The position numbers and the translations under genes are program-made. A stretch of DNA of 64,000 nucleotides from the NCBI RefSeq assembly GCF_000384395.1, contig NZ_ARWE01000001.1, forward strand, positions 930,001 to 994,000, given 5' to 3'. This DNA is from Geopsychrobacter electrodiphilus DSM 16401 (GTDB taxonomy: Bacteria > Desulfobacterota > Desulfuromonadia > Desulfuromonadales > Geopsychrobacteraceae). Below are positions 1 through 9,466 of the stretch, one piece after another; the stretch's first letter is position 1, and the number at the start of each line of letters is the position of its first letter. A model generated the notes under the pieces. It had not been told where the DNA came from. It was given only the letters and a program-made list of their open reading frames with translations, and searched no databases.

Positions 1-578
1 TGCCCCTGAAAGCGCGCAATGGCCAGTTCATTTTCACTCGGCATGCGTGAACCGTCGGCGCCGGCGAGAGTGGTGGCGCCGTAGGGCGAGCCACCCGAAA
101 CTTCGTCCAGGGTCAGGAGACGCTGTTCGCTGTAGGGAACTCCGACGATGATCATGCCGTGGTGCAGCAATGTGGTGTGAAAGCTGGTGATGGTGGTCTC
201 CTGACCACCGTGCTGGGTCCCGGTTGAGGCGAAGACACTGCTGACTTTACCAATCAGGCCGCCTGTCATCCACAGTCCGCCGGTCTGATCGAGAAAGTTG
301 CGCATTTGAGCTGTCATGTTGCCGAAACGGGTCGGGGTGCCGAAGATGATGCCGTCGGCCTCGGCCAGGTGGTCGGGGGTGGCCATCGGAATATGAGCAA
401 AACTGTCACGGGCGGCTTTAGCGCCGCTCTTCTCCAGCGCCTCCTCCGACATGAGTTCGGGGACCTGGAGCAGGCTGACTTCAACCCCCGCGACCTGGCG
501 AGCCCCCGCGCTGATAGCTTCAGCCAACTGATAAACATGCGAATACATGCTGTAAAAAACTACCTGGATTTTTGTCAT
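1..578 (-). CDS. wrbA: NAD(P)H:quinone oxidoreductase WrbA, 3' end cut by window edge
   Basis: Flavodoxin-fold FMN enzyme that reduces quinones by two electrons, avoiding semiquinone radicals; acts in the cytoplasm. The 192 residues present read [20 protein letters not shown] at the start, with the FMN-binding TPTRFGN at 81-87 and a [11 protein letters not shown] stretch near 163-173, both typical of WrbA. About ten C-terminal residues should lie beyond base 1. The start is an ATG with AAGGAG seven bases upstream. It is the last gene of a minus-strand run MarR-DoxX-WrbA, which suggests a redox or quinone-stress unit. Confidence 0.93.
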   Translation of the reverse strand, partial: MTKIQVVFYSMYSHVYQLAEAISAGARQVAGVEVSLLQVPELMSEEALEKSGAKAARDSFAHIPMATPDHLAEADGIIFGTPTRFGNMTAQMRNFLDQTGGLWMTGGLIGKVSSVFASTGTQHGGQETTITSFHTTLLHHGMIIVGVPYSEQRLLTLDEVSGGSPYGATTLAGADGSRMPSENELAIARFQG

Positions 579-641
579 GATGTGTCTCCTTATGCGTTCT
601 GCGTCTGATGTTGGTTTTGGATACTTTTGCCTGTTGAACGC

Positions 642-1085
642 TTACTTGTCGGTCAGCATTTTGTCGACCGATAAGGCCCCGCCCCCCTTGATCAGCAGCA
701 CGACGGCAATGCCGATCGCCAGAAGATGAAACTCGAAACCTTCACCGCCCTGGTTGCCGGTCCAGTTCATAAAAAAGCCATTCTGCCAGTGGACCATGGC
801 GATGGCGCCAATCATATTCGCTGCAACTCCAAGGGCCCCGAGGCGGGTCAGAAAACCAGTGATCAGACCGAGAGCACCTAATGATTCGGCAAGTATTACC
901 AGCAGGGCTAATGCTCCCGGAACCCCCATCTGACCGGTCAAAAAGCCGTAGGTACCGGAGAATCCGTAGCCGCCAAACAGACCGATGGTCTTCTGCAGGC
1001 CATGGGGCAGGATGACGACGCCCAGGGTTAAACGGAGCAGCAGCAGCGACAGATCATTGTTGGTAGTGAGAAATTTTTTAAACAT
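642..1085 (-). CDS. DoxX family membrane protein
   Basis: 147-residue membrane protein of the DoxX/YphA family with about four hydrophobic helices and the family's Gly-rich pattern (VILPHGLQKTIGLFGG at about 24-39, ESLGALGLITGFLTRLGALG in the middle). DoxX proteins are linked to thiol or redox stress, and their biochemical role is not fixed. An upstream in-frame extension exists, but the ATG at 1085 is chosen because AAGGGA precedes it and homology begins there. It lies between the MarR regulator and wrbA on the same strand. Confidence 0.9.
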   Translation of the reverse strand: MFKKFLTTNNDLSLLLLRLTLGVVILPHGLQKTIGLFGGYGFSGTYGFLTGQMGVPGALALLVILAESLGALGLITGFLTRLGALGVAANMIGAIAMVHWQNGFFMNWTGNQGGEGFEFHLLAIGIAVVLLIKGGGALSVDKMLTDK

Positions 1086-1137
1086 GATTGTTCCCTTTCG
1101 GCTGAATGAATCTGGTTTGAACGTTTGACCGAAAAAA

Positions 1138-1584
1138 TCAGACCCCAAGGCCAAGTTTACGGCACAGGCGGCGCAGTTCAACCTGCTCAGGAGCGGTAAG
1201 CACCGCCAGACGGCGGGTAATATTTCCAATCTGGCACGGCATAATTTCTGCGATCAATTTGCGGCCGGCTTCGGTCAGCGCGACGCTATAGTAACGGCGG
1301 TCTTCAGGCAGTCTGTGCCTCTTGACCAGGCCGCGTTTTTCAAGGTTGTCGACCACTGTCGTTATGTTGCCACCAGTTTTGAGCAGCTTTTTACCGATAT
1401 CCCGCTGACAGAGCGGGCCAAGGTGATAGAGGGCCTCAAGTGTTCCGAACTGCCCGACGCTCAAATTGATGGAGGCCAGATTTCGGGTGGTATCGCTCGT
1501 GACGGTCTCGGCACAACGTAATAAGCTGATGTAGGTGTTAAGGGCCAGGTCTTCCTGAGGGCTGCCCTGATGATGGGTCGGCAA
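1138..1584 (-). CDS. MarR family transcriptional regulator
   Basis: 148 residues with a winged helix-turn-helix of MarR type: the LSVGQFGTLEALYHLGPLCQ region, then a recognition helix and a wing containing the DRRYYSVALTEAGR signature. The start is a TTG with AAGGAG seven bases upstream; no ATG fits as well. MarR proteins usually repress their own operon and respond to phenolics, quinones or oxidants. The downstream colinear genes (DoxX, WrbA) fit such a role. An imperfect AT-rich palindrome sits directly in front of the gene. Confidence 0.92.
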   Translation of the reverse strand: MPTHHQGSPQEDLALNTYISLLRCAETVTSDTTRNLASINLSVGQFGTLEALYHLGPLCQRDIGKKLLKTGGNITTVVDNLEKRGLVKRHRLPEDRRYYSVALTEAGRKLIAEIMPCQIGNITRRLAVLTAPEQVELRRLCRKLGLGV

Positions 1585-1596
1585 TTATGACTCCTT

Positions 1597-1620
1597 TAGT
1601 TATAATTTAAAGTTAAACTA
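1597..1620. promoter_or_regulatory. Candidate MarR operator (imperfect palindrome)
   Basis: A 24-bp AT-rich imperfect inverted repeat, about 9 of 12 positions pairing with outer arms TAGTT/AACTA, starts 13 bases upstream of the TTG start. Its size and place are usual for a MarR autoregulatory site. That it is the operator is inference. Confidence 0.35.
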
Positions 1621-1707
1621 TCAAACGTCGAAGAAGTCTGTCAAGGGGGGCCGGGGACTTTTCCCAGTAGGAAGAGGCGTGATCTGTATGACTCGATTTT
1701 TGGAATT

Positions 1708-2193
1708 TTAGCTGCGTTGTTCGAGCGGCAGTTCAGTTTTTCGCACCACAGTTTTTAGGGCAAATGAGGATTGGACACGCAGCACGCCGGACAGGCTGGT
1801 GAGAAGGTTGTGGATGCGCAGGTAATCTGTATTGTCACGAACAATAACGCGCAGCAGATAATCACTGGCACCCGACATCAGATAGCATTCCAGGACTTCG
1901 CTGACCTTGATGATCTCTTTTTCGAACAGCTGCATCTTCTCTTGCTGCTGACCTTCCAGAGTCACCTGGACAAAGACGTTTCCCGGTTTGCCGATCGCCG
2001 CCTGATTAATCAGCATCACGTAACGGTCGATGATCCCGCTCTGCTCCAGGAGGCGCACCCGGCGCAGGCAGGCCGACTCTGACAGACCGGCCGCCTGTGC
2101 CAGTTGCACGTTACTCAGGCGACCATCTGTCTGCAGGGCGCTTAAAATACGGCGATCAATCGCATCAATGCTTATCTGTAGCTGATTATCCAT
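1708..2193 (-). CDS. Lrp/AsnC family transcriptional regulator
   Basis: 161 residues. An N-terminal helix-turn-helix (IDRRILSALQTDGRLSNVQL, then AGLSESACLRRVRLLEQSG) is followed by a RAM ligand-binding domain at about 75-150 (VLECYLMSGASDYLLRV is the typical core). Such proteins form octamers that sense amino acids. The gene is divergent from alanine dehydrogenase with about 140 bp between them, the usual arrangement when an Lrp-type protein controls ald, so alanine or a related amino acid is the likely effector (inference). Confidence 0.94.
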   Translation of the reverse strand: MDNQLQISIDAIDRRILSALQTDGRLSNVQLAQAAGLSESACLRRVRLLEQSGIIDRYVMLINQAAIGKPGNVFVQVTLEGQQQEKMQLFEKEIIKVSEVLECYLMSGASDYLLRVIVRDNTDYLRIHNLLTSLSGVLRVQSSFALKTVVRKTELPLEQRS

Positions 2194-2336
2194 GTTTTCC
2201 CTTGTTTAACGAAAGAATCTGCGACAAATATAGCAAATTAAAGCGCAGTTCGCAAGGACATGGCTAATGCTCTCTGATAGGCTTAAAAGTCAGGATGAGA
2301 CAACCTACTAGTCGCTGCGAATAAAGGAGAAAGCTG

Positions 2337-3461
2337 ATGATCGTTGGTATTTTGAAAGAGATCAAAACCGAGGAGAACCGGGTCTGTATGACACCGGCCG
2401 GGGCTGAAGTGATGTGTAATAACGGTCATCAGGTGCTGGTCGAAACCGGCGCCGGTATTGGCAGCGGCTTTAGTGACGCCGATTATCTGGCGGCTGGCGC
2501 CAGCATTGCTGCGGACAATAAAGAGGTTTTCGCCAAAGCCGAGATGCTGATGCATGTCAAGGAACCGCAGCCGAGTGAATACCCTCTGATTCGTCCCGGT
2601 CAGATCTTCTTCACCTATTTTCATTTTGCCGCCAGCGCAGAGTTGACCCGCGCGATGCTGAAGAGCAAGGCGGTCTGTATCGCCTATGAAACCATCACCC
2701 AGCCGGATGGCAGCCTGCCGCTTCTGACCCCGATGAGTGAGGTCGCCGGACGGATGGCGGCGCAGGAAGGTGCCAAATATCTCGAACGGTCGCAGGGCGG
2801 CCGCGGCATCCTGATGGGCGGTGTACCGGGGGTGGCCCCTGCGACCGTACTGGTTTTGGGCGGCGGGGTAGTCGGAACCCACGCGGCGCAGATGGCTTGC
2901 GGACTCGGGGCCAAGGTCTACTTGCTCGATATGAACCTTGATCGCCTGCGGCATCTTGCGGTCGTGATGCCGAAGAACTGTTTTCCGATGATGTCCTCGC
3001 CAGCCACGGTCCGTGACCTGGTGCAGGAGGCTGACGTCGTGATCGGCGCGGTCCTGCTGCATGGCGCCAAGGCACCGAAGCTGGTGACGCGCGAGATGTT
3101 GAAGACTATGAAGAAGGGGGCGGTGCTGGTCGATGTCGCCATTGATCAGGGGGGCTGCTTTGAAACCTCGAAGGCCACCACTCACAAGGATCCGATCTAT
3201 GAGGTTGACGGGATCGTCCACTACTGTGTCGCCAATATGCCGGGCGCGGTGCCGCTGACCTCGACCATGGCGTTGACCAACGCGACGCTCCCCTATGCGC
3301 TGAGCATCGCGAGCAGGGGGTGGAAGGCGGTCGCCAAGAGTCACGTCGGCATCCGGGCCGGTTTCAACGTGGTCGAAGGGACTGTCTGCTATAAAGGGGT
3401 GGCCGAAGCGTTTGATATGGACTACGTTCCGGTCGAAGAGTTGGTGAAGGTTGAACCCTGA
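2337..3461 (+). CDS. ald: Alanine dehydrogenase
   Basis: NAD-dependent, reversible oxidative deamination of L-alanine to pyruvate and ammonia in the cytoplasm. The 374-residue length is normal. Residues that match the known active site are Arg15, Lys75 (in MHVKEPQ) and His96 (in YFHFA). The NAD-binding glycine-rich GGGVVG lies near 175-180 and the conserved VDVAIDQGG near 265-273. AAGGAG lies seven bases before the ATG. A divergent Lrp-type regulator precedes it, and a bidirectional terminator follows. Confidence 0.97.
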   Translation: MIVGILKEIKTEENRVCMTPAGAEVMCNNGHQVLVETGAGIGSGFSDADYLAAGASIAADNKEVFAKAEMLMHVKEPQPSEYPLIRPGQIFFTYFHFAASAELTRAMLKSKAVCIAYETITQPDGSLPLLTPMSEVAGRMAAQEGAKYLERSQGGRGILMGGVPGVAPATVLVLGGGVVGTHAAQMACGLGAKVYLLDMNLDRLRHLAVVMPKNCFPMMSSPATVRDLVQEADVVIGAVLLHGAKAPKLVTREMLKTMKKGAVLVDVAIDQGGCFETSKATTHKDPIYEVDGIVHYCVANMPGAVPLTSTMALTNATLPYALSIASRGWKAVAKSHVGIRAGFNVVEGTVCYKGVAEAFDMDYVPVEELVKVEP

Positions 3462-3481
3462 CCCGTCTCGCGAGCTTCAAT

Positions 3482-3521
3482 AAAAAGCCCCGGTGCAGAA
3501 TTTCTGCGCCGGGGCTTTTTA
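3482..3521. terminator. Bidirectional rho-independent terminator
   Basis: GC-rich hairpin AAAAAGCCCCGGYGCAGAA pairing with its complement, flanked by A and T tracts on both sides. It lies between the convergent ald and acyl-CoA ligase genes and can serve both. Confidence 0.9.
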
Positions 3522-5162
3522 TCAGGTTGCCAGGTGTTTCTCGCGCAGCAGGCGCTTGTTGATTTTGCCGACGCTGGTCTTGTCAATCGCCTCGACGAAC
3601 TGCACCTTCAAGAGCAGCGCCTGCTTGGAAACAATCCCCTTGTCGATGAAGCTGCGCAGGTTTTGCAACAGCTCCTTTTCGTTCAGCCCCGACTCGGCCT
3701 TTTTGACCACCAGGGCCAGGGGACGTTCCCCCCATTTCTCGTCAGGCAGCCCGATCACCGCGACCTCCGTAACCTGGGGATGGGTGCAGATCAGATCTTC
3801 GAGTTCGAGGGATGAAAGCCACTCGCCGCCGATCTTGATGACATCCTTAATCCGGTCGGTAATCTTCAGGTAATTCTGCTGATTGCGCTGGGCGACGTCA
3901 CCGGTGTGCAGATATCCGCCCCGCCACAGGGTTTCAGAGTTCCGTTGATCCTTGAGATATCCCTGGGTCAGCCAGGGGGCGCGCACGACAATTTCGCCGA
4001 CACTTTCGCCATCGCGCGGGATTTCGGCAAGGCTCTCATCGGCAATCCGCAGTTCGACCAGCGGCATCGGGCGGCCGGTTTTACAGCGCACCTCAACTTC
4101 TTCCTCTTCGCTCAGATCCTCTTCACCGATATGGGCGATAGTCAGCACCGGGCAGGTTTCGGACATACCGTAGCCGCTGAAGATATCGATCCCTTTTTTA
4201 AGCGCCGTCAGGCACATCGCCTTCGGCAGGGCCGCGCCACCGATCAGGACTTTCCAGTGGGAGAGGTCAATCTCGGCCCAGCGAGGATGGGTTATCAGCA
4301 GGTGCAGGATCGTCGGTACGCAATGGGAGAGGGTGACCCCCTCCTTTTCGAGGAGATTCAACAGCATCTCCGGCGCATACTTGCCGGGGTAGACCTGCTT
4401 AATGCCGAGCGCGGTCGCCACATAGGGGAAGCCCCAGGCGTGGACATGGAACATCGGCGTGATCGGCATATAGACATCTTTTTGATGAAAACGCCCCTGT
4501 CCGGCAGGCGTGCCCATTGCCGCTAAAACGCCAAGGGTGTGGAGGACCAGCTGACGGTGACTGAAGTAGACCCCCTTCGGCAGGCCGGTGGTGCCGGTGG
4601 TATAGAAGGTTGTGGCGCGGGTGTTTTCATCGAAATCGACAAAGGCGAAATGATCGTCGGCGCCATCGAGCAGTGCCTCGTACTCCCCCTCGAAACTGAG
4701 TGAGGTTTGGGGCTGCTGCTGCCCGTCCTGTAGCAGAATGTAGCTCTTGACCGTGTCGATCCGGCCCTTGATCTGTTCCAGGATCGGCAGGAACTCTTCG
4801 TTGACCAGGATGTAATCATCTTCGGCGTGGTCGATGGTATAGAGGATCTGTTCAGGCGACAGGCGGATATTGACCGTGTGCAGCACCGCCCCCAACATCG
4901 GCACCGCGTAGAAACACTCAAGATAACGGTGGCTGTCCCAGTCCATGACCGCGACCGTGTCTCCGGGTTTGACACCGATTTCGCTCAGGACATTGGCCAG
5001 TCGACAGACGCGCTGGCGAAACTCAGCGTAGGAAAAGCGCATCTGGTCGCGATAGACGATCTGCTGCTGCGGGTCGTCAACCACCGGCGCGTTCAGCAGA
5101 TTTTTGATCAGCAGGGGATAGGAGTAGGCGCTCAGTGTGCGCTGGATCAGATTTGCGGACAT
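3522..5162 (-). CDS. AMP-forming acyl-CoA ligase (FadD-like)
   Basis: 546-residue member of the ANL adenylate-forming superfamily that activates a carboxylic acid with ATP and CoA. The phosphate-binding loop TTGTTGLPKG is at 188-197, a GYGMSET motif lies near 335, a YLHTGD motif marks the hinge region, and the C-terminal catalytic Lys is in GKINKR at about 533. The overall pattern resembles the medium/long-chain fatty-acid and DMSP-ligase-like group; the exact substrate cannot be read from sequence. The ATG has AGGAG eight bases upstream. It is monocistronic and convergent with ald. Confidence 0.92.
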   Translation of the reverse strand: MSANLIQRTLSAYSYPLLIKNLLNAPVVDDPQQQIVYRDQMRFSYAEFRQRVCRLANVLSEIGVKPGDTVAVMDWDSHRYLECFYAVPMLGAVLHTVNIRLSPEQILYTIDHAEDDYILVNEEFLPILEQIKGRIDTVKSYILLQDGQQQPQTSLSFEGEYEALLDGADDHFAFVDFDENTRATTFYTTGTTGLPKGVYFSHRQLVLHTLGVLAAMGTPAGQGRFHQKDVYMPITPMFHVHAWGFPYVATALGIKQVYPGKYAPEMLLNLLEKEGVTLSHCVPTILHLLITHPRWAEIDLSHWKVLIGGAALPKAMCLTALKKGIDIFSGYGMSETCPVLTIAHIGEEDLSEEEEVEVRCKTGRPMPLVELRIADESLAEIPRDGESVGEIVVRAPWLTQGYLKDQRNSETLWRGGYLHTGDVAQRNQQNYLKITDRIKDVIKIGGEWLSSLELEDLICTHPQVTEVAVIGLPDEKWGERPLALVVKKAESGLNEKELLQNLRSFIDKGIVSKQALLLKVQFVEAIDKTSVGKINKRLLREKHLAT

Positions 5163-5290
5163 CTTAAATGCTCCTGGCTCATCGCCGTTAGAGGATTCTG
5201 TGGGGAATATTCTTATACAATCTCACGCGGGGTCTGGTATGATCAAACTAAATTTATCCTTGTAATTAGCTCGGAAATGGAGGCTTGTCG

Positions 5291-6385
5291 ATGTCAAAAC
5301 CTTATCCATCGTTTACCCCACCTGATTTTTCTACCCCGGCATTGAGTGCTGCGCCAGCAGTTAAAGTTCAGGCGGCCAGTGCTGATGGTGTTGTGCCGGA
5401 TAATTTTCATGGCACCTCCAATCATCCCGAATATATTCATTTAGGTGCAGGCCGCTGGGTGCTGGCTCCCGAAAGTCGGATGGATTCGGTGCTGGTCCTT
5501 AAGGGGGATGAACTCGATGTTATTGAGGCCCGTCGGGTTAAAAAGGGCGATCAGGTCGTGGTCGGCCGCACCGAAAACGGTGAAGAGGGGATTTTTGTCC
5601 ACATTGATGGCTTTATTCCCCTCAGCGATGTTGCCGCGGACAAGTTCAGTTTTCGTACCCGAGGCACCCGGGAAACCCCTTTTTCACGCAGCTATGATGA
5701 TCTCTATAAGGTGCTGCGCCATGATCGAGAGCATGGTCATATCGTCTGGGTGCTCGGTCCGGCGGTGGCTTTTGACAAGGATAGCCGTGATGCCATGCAG
5801 GGGTTGATCGAAAATGGCTACTGTCATGGCCTCCTGGCTGGCAACGCCCTGGCGACCCACGATCTCGAAGCAGCCCTTTTTCGCACCGGGCTCGGGCAGG
5901 ATATTTATTCTCAACAGCTGCAGCCGCTGGGGCATTATAATCATCTCGATCTGATAAACAAGGTGAGGCGGGCGGGCTCGATCCGTCAGGCGATTGAGGA
6001 TCTGGACCTGAAGGACGGCATCATTTACGCCTGTGAAAAGAAGAAGATCCCTTATGTCCTGGCGGGTTCGATCCGTGATGACGGCCCGCTGCCGGAAGTC
6101 ATTCACAACGTCTATGATTCGCAGGATGCGATGCGCGTGCATGCGCGCAAGGCGACGACCGTGATCGCGTTGGCCACCCAGTTACATTCGATTGCTTTCG
6201 GTAATATGGTGCCCAGTTATCAGAGGATGGCTGACGGTGAGGTGCGGCCGGTCTATTTTTACATTGTTGACATGTCGGAATTTTCGGCCGATAAGCTTGC
6301 CAACCGTGGTTCAGCGCAAGCGGTCGCGATCCTCACCAACGCCCAGGATTTTATGATGAACCTGTGGAATAATCTCAAGGAGTGA
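5291..6385 (+). CDS. TIGR00300-type protein, probable ornithine cyclodeaminase (LOR/SDH-like)
   Basis: 364 residues resembling the TIGR00300/LOR-SDH family, whose members include the C-terminal half of the cyanobacterial arginine-guanidine-removing enzyme and archaeal ornithine cyclodeaminase (family knowledge from memory). Visible features are an N-terminal beta-rich part (DSVLVLKGDELDVIEARRVK), a GNALATHD motif near 195 and a GSIRDDGPLPEV motif near 260, both expected to bind the nucleotide. An ATG at 5291 is chosen over a TTG at 5285 because TGGAGG is correctly spaced only for the ATG. The arginase gene overlaps its stop codon, so arginine to ornithine to proline is the likely pathway. Confidence 0.75.
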   Translation: MSKPYPSFTPPDFSTPALSAAPAVKVQAASADGVVPDNFHGTSNHPEYIHLGAGRWVLAPESRMDSVLVLKGDELDVIEARRVKKGDQVVVGRTENGEEGIFVHIDGFIPLSDVAADKFSFRTRGTRETPFSRSYDDLYKVLRHDREHGHIVWVLGPAVAFDKDSRDAMQGLIENGYCHGLLAGNALATHDLEAALFRTGLGQDIYSQQLQPLGHYNHLDLINKVRRAGSIRQAIEDLDLKDGIIYACEKKKIPYVLAGSIRDDGPLPEVIHNVYDSQDAMRVHARKATTVIALATQLHSIAFGNMVPSYQRMADGEVRPVYFYIVDMSEFSADKLANRGSAQAVAILTNAQDFMMNLWNNLKE

Positions 6386-7311
6386 AACCGATTTTGTCTA
6401 AACCAGATGACAAAGCCATGAAACAAAAAATTGTACGCATTATCGGGATCCCCATGGATCTGGGACAAAACAAGCGCGGCGTTGATATGGGTCCTGCGGC
6501 GCTGCGTTATGCGGGGTTGGCGGAGCGTTTGAAGCGGATCGGGCTGGTGGTGCAGGATGCCGGCAATATTATGGTGCCGGTGCGCGATGCGATCGATTCG
6601 CGCCAAAAGGGTTTTGTGCCGGCGATCGCTCAGGTGTGCAATGCGGCTTACCTTGCCGGAAGCCAGGCGGTCAGCGAGGGGATCATTCCCATCTTCATGG
6701 GGGGAGATCATTCCATTGCCATCGGCACCATCGGCGGTGTGACTGCCGATGGTGCCGAGACCGGAGTCATCTGGGTCGATGCTCATGCAGACTACAATAC
6801 TCCTGAAAGTTCCCCTTCGGGCAATGTCCATGGCATGCCGCTGGCGGCACTTTTGGGGGATGGCCCAGATGAGCTGATCAGCGTCGGGCGCAGCGGCTTG
6901 AAGCTCAAACCCGAAAATGTGGTTTTAATCGGACTGCGTGATCTGGATGCTTCCGAAAAGGAACGCTTGAAAAAGAGCGGGATGCTGCTCTTCAGCATGC
7001 GCGAAATCGACGAGCAGGGGATGGGGAAGGTCGCCGCGGAAGCCATTCAGAAATTGGCCAACTGTACGCGAATTCACGTCAGCCTGGATGTCGACGCTCT
7101 TGATCCCAATGAGGCCCCCGGCGTCGGAACTCCGGTGCCCGGTGGTTTGAGTTATCGCGAAGCCCAGCTGCTGATGGAAATCATCGCAGACAGCCGTAAA
7201 CTCACTTCTCTCGATATCGTCGAGATCAACCCGATCCTTGATCAACGCAACCGCACTGCTGAGGTTGCGGTTGAGCTGGTGGCTTCTCTGCTGGGCAAGA
7301 GCATTCTTTAG
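6382..7311 (+). CDS. rocF: Arginase
   Basis: Mn-dependent ureohydrolase that converts arginine to ornithine and urea. Counting from the GTG, metal ligands are in GGDHS (107-111), DAHAD (133-137) and SLDVDALDP (234-242). SGNVHGMPL (146-154) is the arginase rather than the agmatinase form. The GTG overlaps the previous stop (GTGA). AAGGAG at 6378-6383 overlaps this GTG, so a TTG at 6394 (ten bases on) or the ATG at 6418, where homology starts, may be the true start. Translational coupling with the TIGR00300 gene is likely. Confidence 0.93.
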   Translation: MKPILSKPDDKAMKQKIVRIIGIPMDLGQNKRGVDMGPAALRYAGLAERLKRIGLVVQDAGNIMVPVRDAIDSRQKGFVPAIAQVCNAAYLAGSQAVSEGIIPIFMGGDHSIAIGTIGGVTADGAETGVIWVDAHADYNTPESSPSGNVHGMPLAALLGDGPDELISVGRSGLKLKPENVVLIGLRDLDASEKERLKKSGMLLFSMREIDEQGMGKVAAEAIQKLANCTRIHVSLDVDALDPNEAPGVGTPVPGGLSYREAQLLMEIIADSRKLTSLDIVEINPILDQRNRTAEVAVELVASLLGKSIL

Positions 7312-7429
7312 TTTCAACTCCTTAAAAGGTCACTCCGCAATTACGGTGAATATGCCGCAACTTGTGTTGCCCTCTCCGGCGGGCTGGGATGGAATCCTTG
7401 TCTGCCACCTGTTCATGGAATCCATTGTC

Positions 7430-8122
7430 ATGCAGCTTCCCACCCCTCTTTTTGCCGGTCGTTTGCTCAGGCGCTATAAGCGTTTTTTGGCCGATGTTGA
7501 ATTGGCAGACGGTACAATTGTGACCGCGCATACCCCCAACACCGGAAGTATGATGCAATGCGCCGTACCCGGCTTTGAGGTGCTGCTCTCGGCCAAAGAT
7601 GATCCCAAACGTAAGCTGAAATTCACCCTTGAACTGATCCGAGTTAATGGCTACTGGGTCGATACCCACACTCAGCGCAGCAACCGGATCGTCGAGGAAG
7701 CTCTGCGCCAAGGCGCGATTTCTGAATTTCGCGACTACCATGTCAGCCGCGAATATTGCTTCGGTGCCAGTCGCATCGATTTTTATCTCGAGAAGGGCGA
7801 AGAGCGGGTGTTGCTCGAAGTCAAGAATGTCACCCTCTGTGATGACGCCGTCGCGCGTTTTCCGGATGCCGTGACGAAGCGCGGGCAGAAACATCTGCAG
7901 GAACTGAAAATGGCGGTTCAACAAGGCTGGCGCGGGGTCATTTTTTATCTGGTCCAACGTGGCGAGGCCACAAGTTTCAGCCCCGCCGACGAGATTGATG
8001 GCGAATATGGTCGCCTGTTACGTGAAGTGGTGAGCGCCGGGGTCGAAGCGGTCGCTTATAGAACCCTGACCAGTGACACGGAGAATCGCGTGGCGATGCG
8101 AATTCCGGTGATCCTGGATTAA
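7430..8122 (+). CDS. sfsA: SfsA family DNA/sugar-fermentation stimulation protein
   Basis: SfsA family protein of 230 residues from the ATG at 7430; the usual length is about 235. Characteristic parts are GRLLRRYKRFLADVEL near the N-terminus, AHTPNTGSM, the nuclease-like core DFYLE...EVKNVTL, and a C-terminal FYLVQR. The family has a PD-(D/E)XK-like fold and its physiological role is unsettled. An alternative ATG at 7415 would add five residues; neither start has a strong ribosome site. tmcAL follows after nine bases. Confidence 0.93.
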   Translation: MQLPTPLFAGRLLRRYKRFLADVELADGTIVTAHTPNTGSMMQCAVPGFEVLLSAKDDPKRKLKFTLELIRVNGYWVDTHTQRSNRIVEEALRQGAISEFRDYHVSREYCFGASRIDFYLEKGEERVLLEVKNVTLCDDAVARFPDAVTKRGQKHLQELKMAVQQGWRGVIFYLVQRGEATSFSPADEIDGEYGRLLREVVSAGVEAVAYRTLTSDTENRVAMRIPVILD

Positions 8123-8131
8123 AGGTCAAAA

Positions 8132-9394
8132 ATGCGCGCAGTCGGTCTGATCACTGAATATAACCCTTTTCACAATGGGCATCTGCATCATCTGGAGCAG
8201 AGCAAAGTGCTGGCCGATGCCGAGGTTGCGGTGGCTGTCATGAGCGGGAATTTTTTACAGCGCGGTGAAGCGGCGCTGTGTGACAAGTGGCGGCGCACCG
8301 AGATGGCGTTGGCGGCCGGGGTTGATCTGGTGGTCGAAATTCCCTACCTCTTCGCCTGCAACAGTGCGCCATATTTTGCGCGCGGGGCGGTTCTGGCGCT
8401 GGAGGGGATCGGTGGGATCAATGCACTCTGTTTTGGCAGCGAAGCCGGAACTCTGGCGCCCTTGCAGCGTTGTGCCAGTCTGCTGATTGAAATGTGGACC
8501 AAGGTAGAGCGGGGGACGCAGCGCCTGCTCCGGCAGGGAATGAATTATCCGGCCGCGCGTGCGGAGATTATGCGCGCACTGCTCGACCCGGAAGACGGAG
8601 AGATCCTCAATTCGCCCAACAACATCCTGGGGATTGAATATCTTAAGGCGTTGACCGAGGTCGGCTCTGCGCTGACACCCTTGACTATTGAACGGCGTGG
8701 CGTCGGGTATCATGATCAGCAGGGAGTTGGATCGATCGCCAGCGCGACCGGCATCCGTCGCATGTTGCTTGAGGGGGAGGATGTGAGTCATTTTCTGCCA
8801 GTGCAGACGACGACTGCGCTACTGAACGCGGCTAATTCGGGGGAAACCCCTGATCCTGAGCTGTTCTTACGTCTGCTGCTCGCGCGGATTCTGCGCGGGG
8901 CCGAGAGTCTGTCGGGCCTATATCAGCTTGAAAACGGTTTGGAAAATCGTCTGTTTGAGGCGGCCCTTGCGGCCAGGACGCTCGATGAATTGATTGACGG
9001 TGTCAAGGCGCGTCAGCTGACGCGCACCCGGGTGCAGCGGCTCCTCTGTCATCTCTTGAATGAGGTGGAAGCGCGGCCAACTCAGGCGTTGCTGAGACAG
9101 GGACCTCTCTATCTGCATCTGCTCGGATGTTCGCCGACAGGTGAGCGATTTTTGGCGGCCAGTCGCAAGGCGCGAAAATTGCCGTTGATCAGTAATTATT
9201 CACGGATCCATAATCAGTTGCAGCGATTTTACGGAAACAAGACGAAGTCCTATCAATTGGCGCTTGAACAGTTACGGCTCGAACTGCTGGCCAGTGATAA
9301 TTATGCACTGCTTCAGCCAGGATTTTCAGCCCGCCGTCAGCGTGATTACTATGAGCCGGTGAGACGGGTAGAAGGCCTTGAGCGTGAGGTGTGA
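8132..9394 (+). CDS. tmcAL: tRNA(Met) cytidine acetate ligase TmcAL
   Basis: 420-residue YlbM/TmcAL protein, which uses ATP and acetate to make N4-acetylcytidine at the elongator tRNA(Met) wobble base. The nucleotidyltransferase motif NPFHNGH is at 11-17, preceded by GLITEY, and AVMSGNFLQRGE follows near 35-46; all are family signatures. The last codons (REV) and the stop lie inside a GTGAGG heptad repeat, so the C-terminus may have been reshaped by that repeat. Confidence 0.93.
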   Translation: MRAVGLITEYNPFHNGHLHHLEQSKVLADAEVAVAVMSGNFLQRGEAALCDKWRRTEMALAAGVDLVVEIPYLFACNSAPYFARGAVLALEGIGGINALCFGSEAGTLAPLQRCASLLIEMWTKVERGTQRLLRQGMNYPAARAEIMRALLDPEDGEILNSPNNILGIEYLKALTEVGSALTPLTIERRGVGYHDQQGVGSIASATGIRRMLLEGEDVSHFLPVQTTTALLNAANSGETPDPELFLRLLLARILRGAESLSGLYQLENGLENRLFEAALAARTLDELIDGVKARQLTRTRVQRLLCHLLNEVEARPTQALLRQGPLYLHLLGCSPTGERFLAASRKARKLPLISNYSRIHNQLQRFYGNKTKSYQLALEQLRLELLASDNYALLQPGFSARRQRDYYEPVRRVEGLEREV

Positions 9395-9453
9395 GGTGTG
9401 AAGGGTGAGGTGTACGTCTGGTTCCGAGCTTAAGGTCTTCCTCACTCCTCACG
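9384..9453. repeat. GTGAGG-type heptad repeat with inverted arm (copy A)
   Basis: Tandem GTGAGGT-like units at 9384-9411 are followed, after about 28 bases, by the inverted form CCTCACTCCTCAC at 9440-9452, so the element can fold into a hairpin. It overlaps the stop codon of tmcAL. Related copies lie at 22429 and 36747. Confidence 0.7.
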
Positions 9454-9466
9454 GCCTTTCAGTTCT

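Noticed and set aside
6382-7311. Agmatinase (speB) instead of arginase
   Set aside because: SGNVHGMPL is the arginase signature, and the gene is paired with an ornithine-using enzyme, not with the speA locus.
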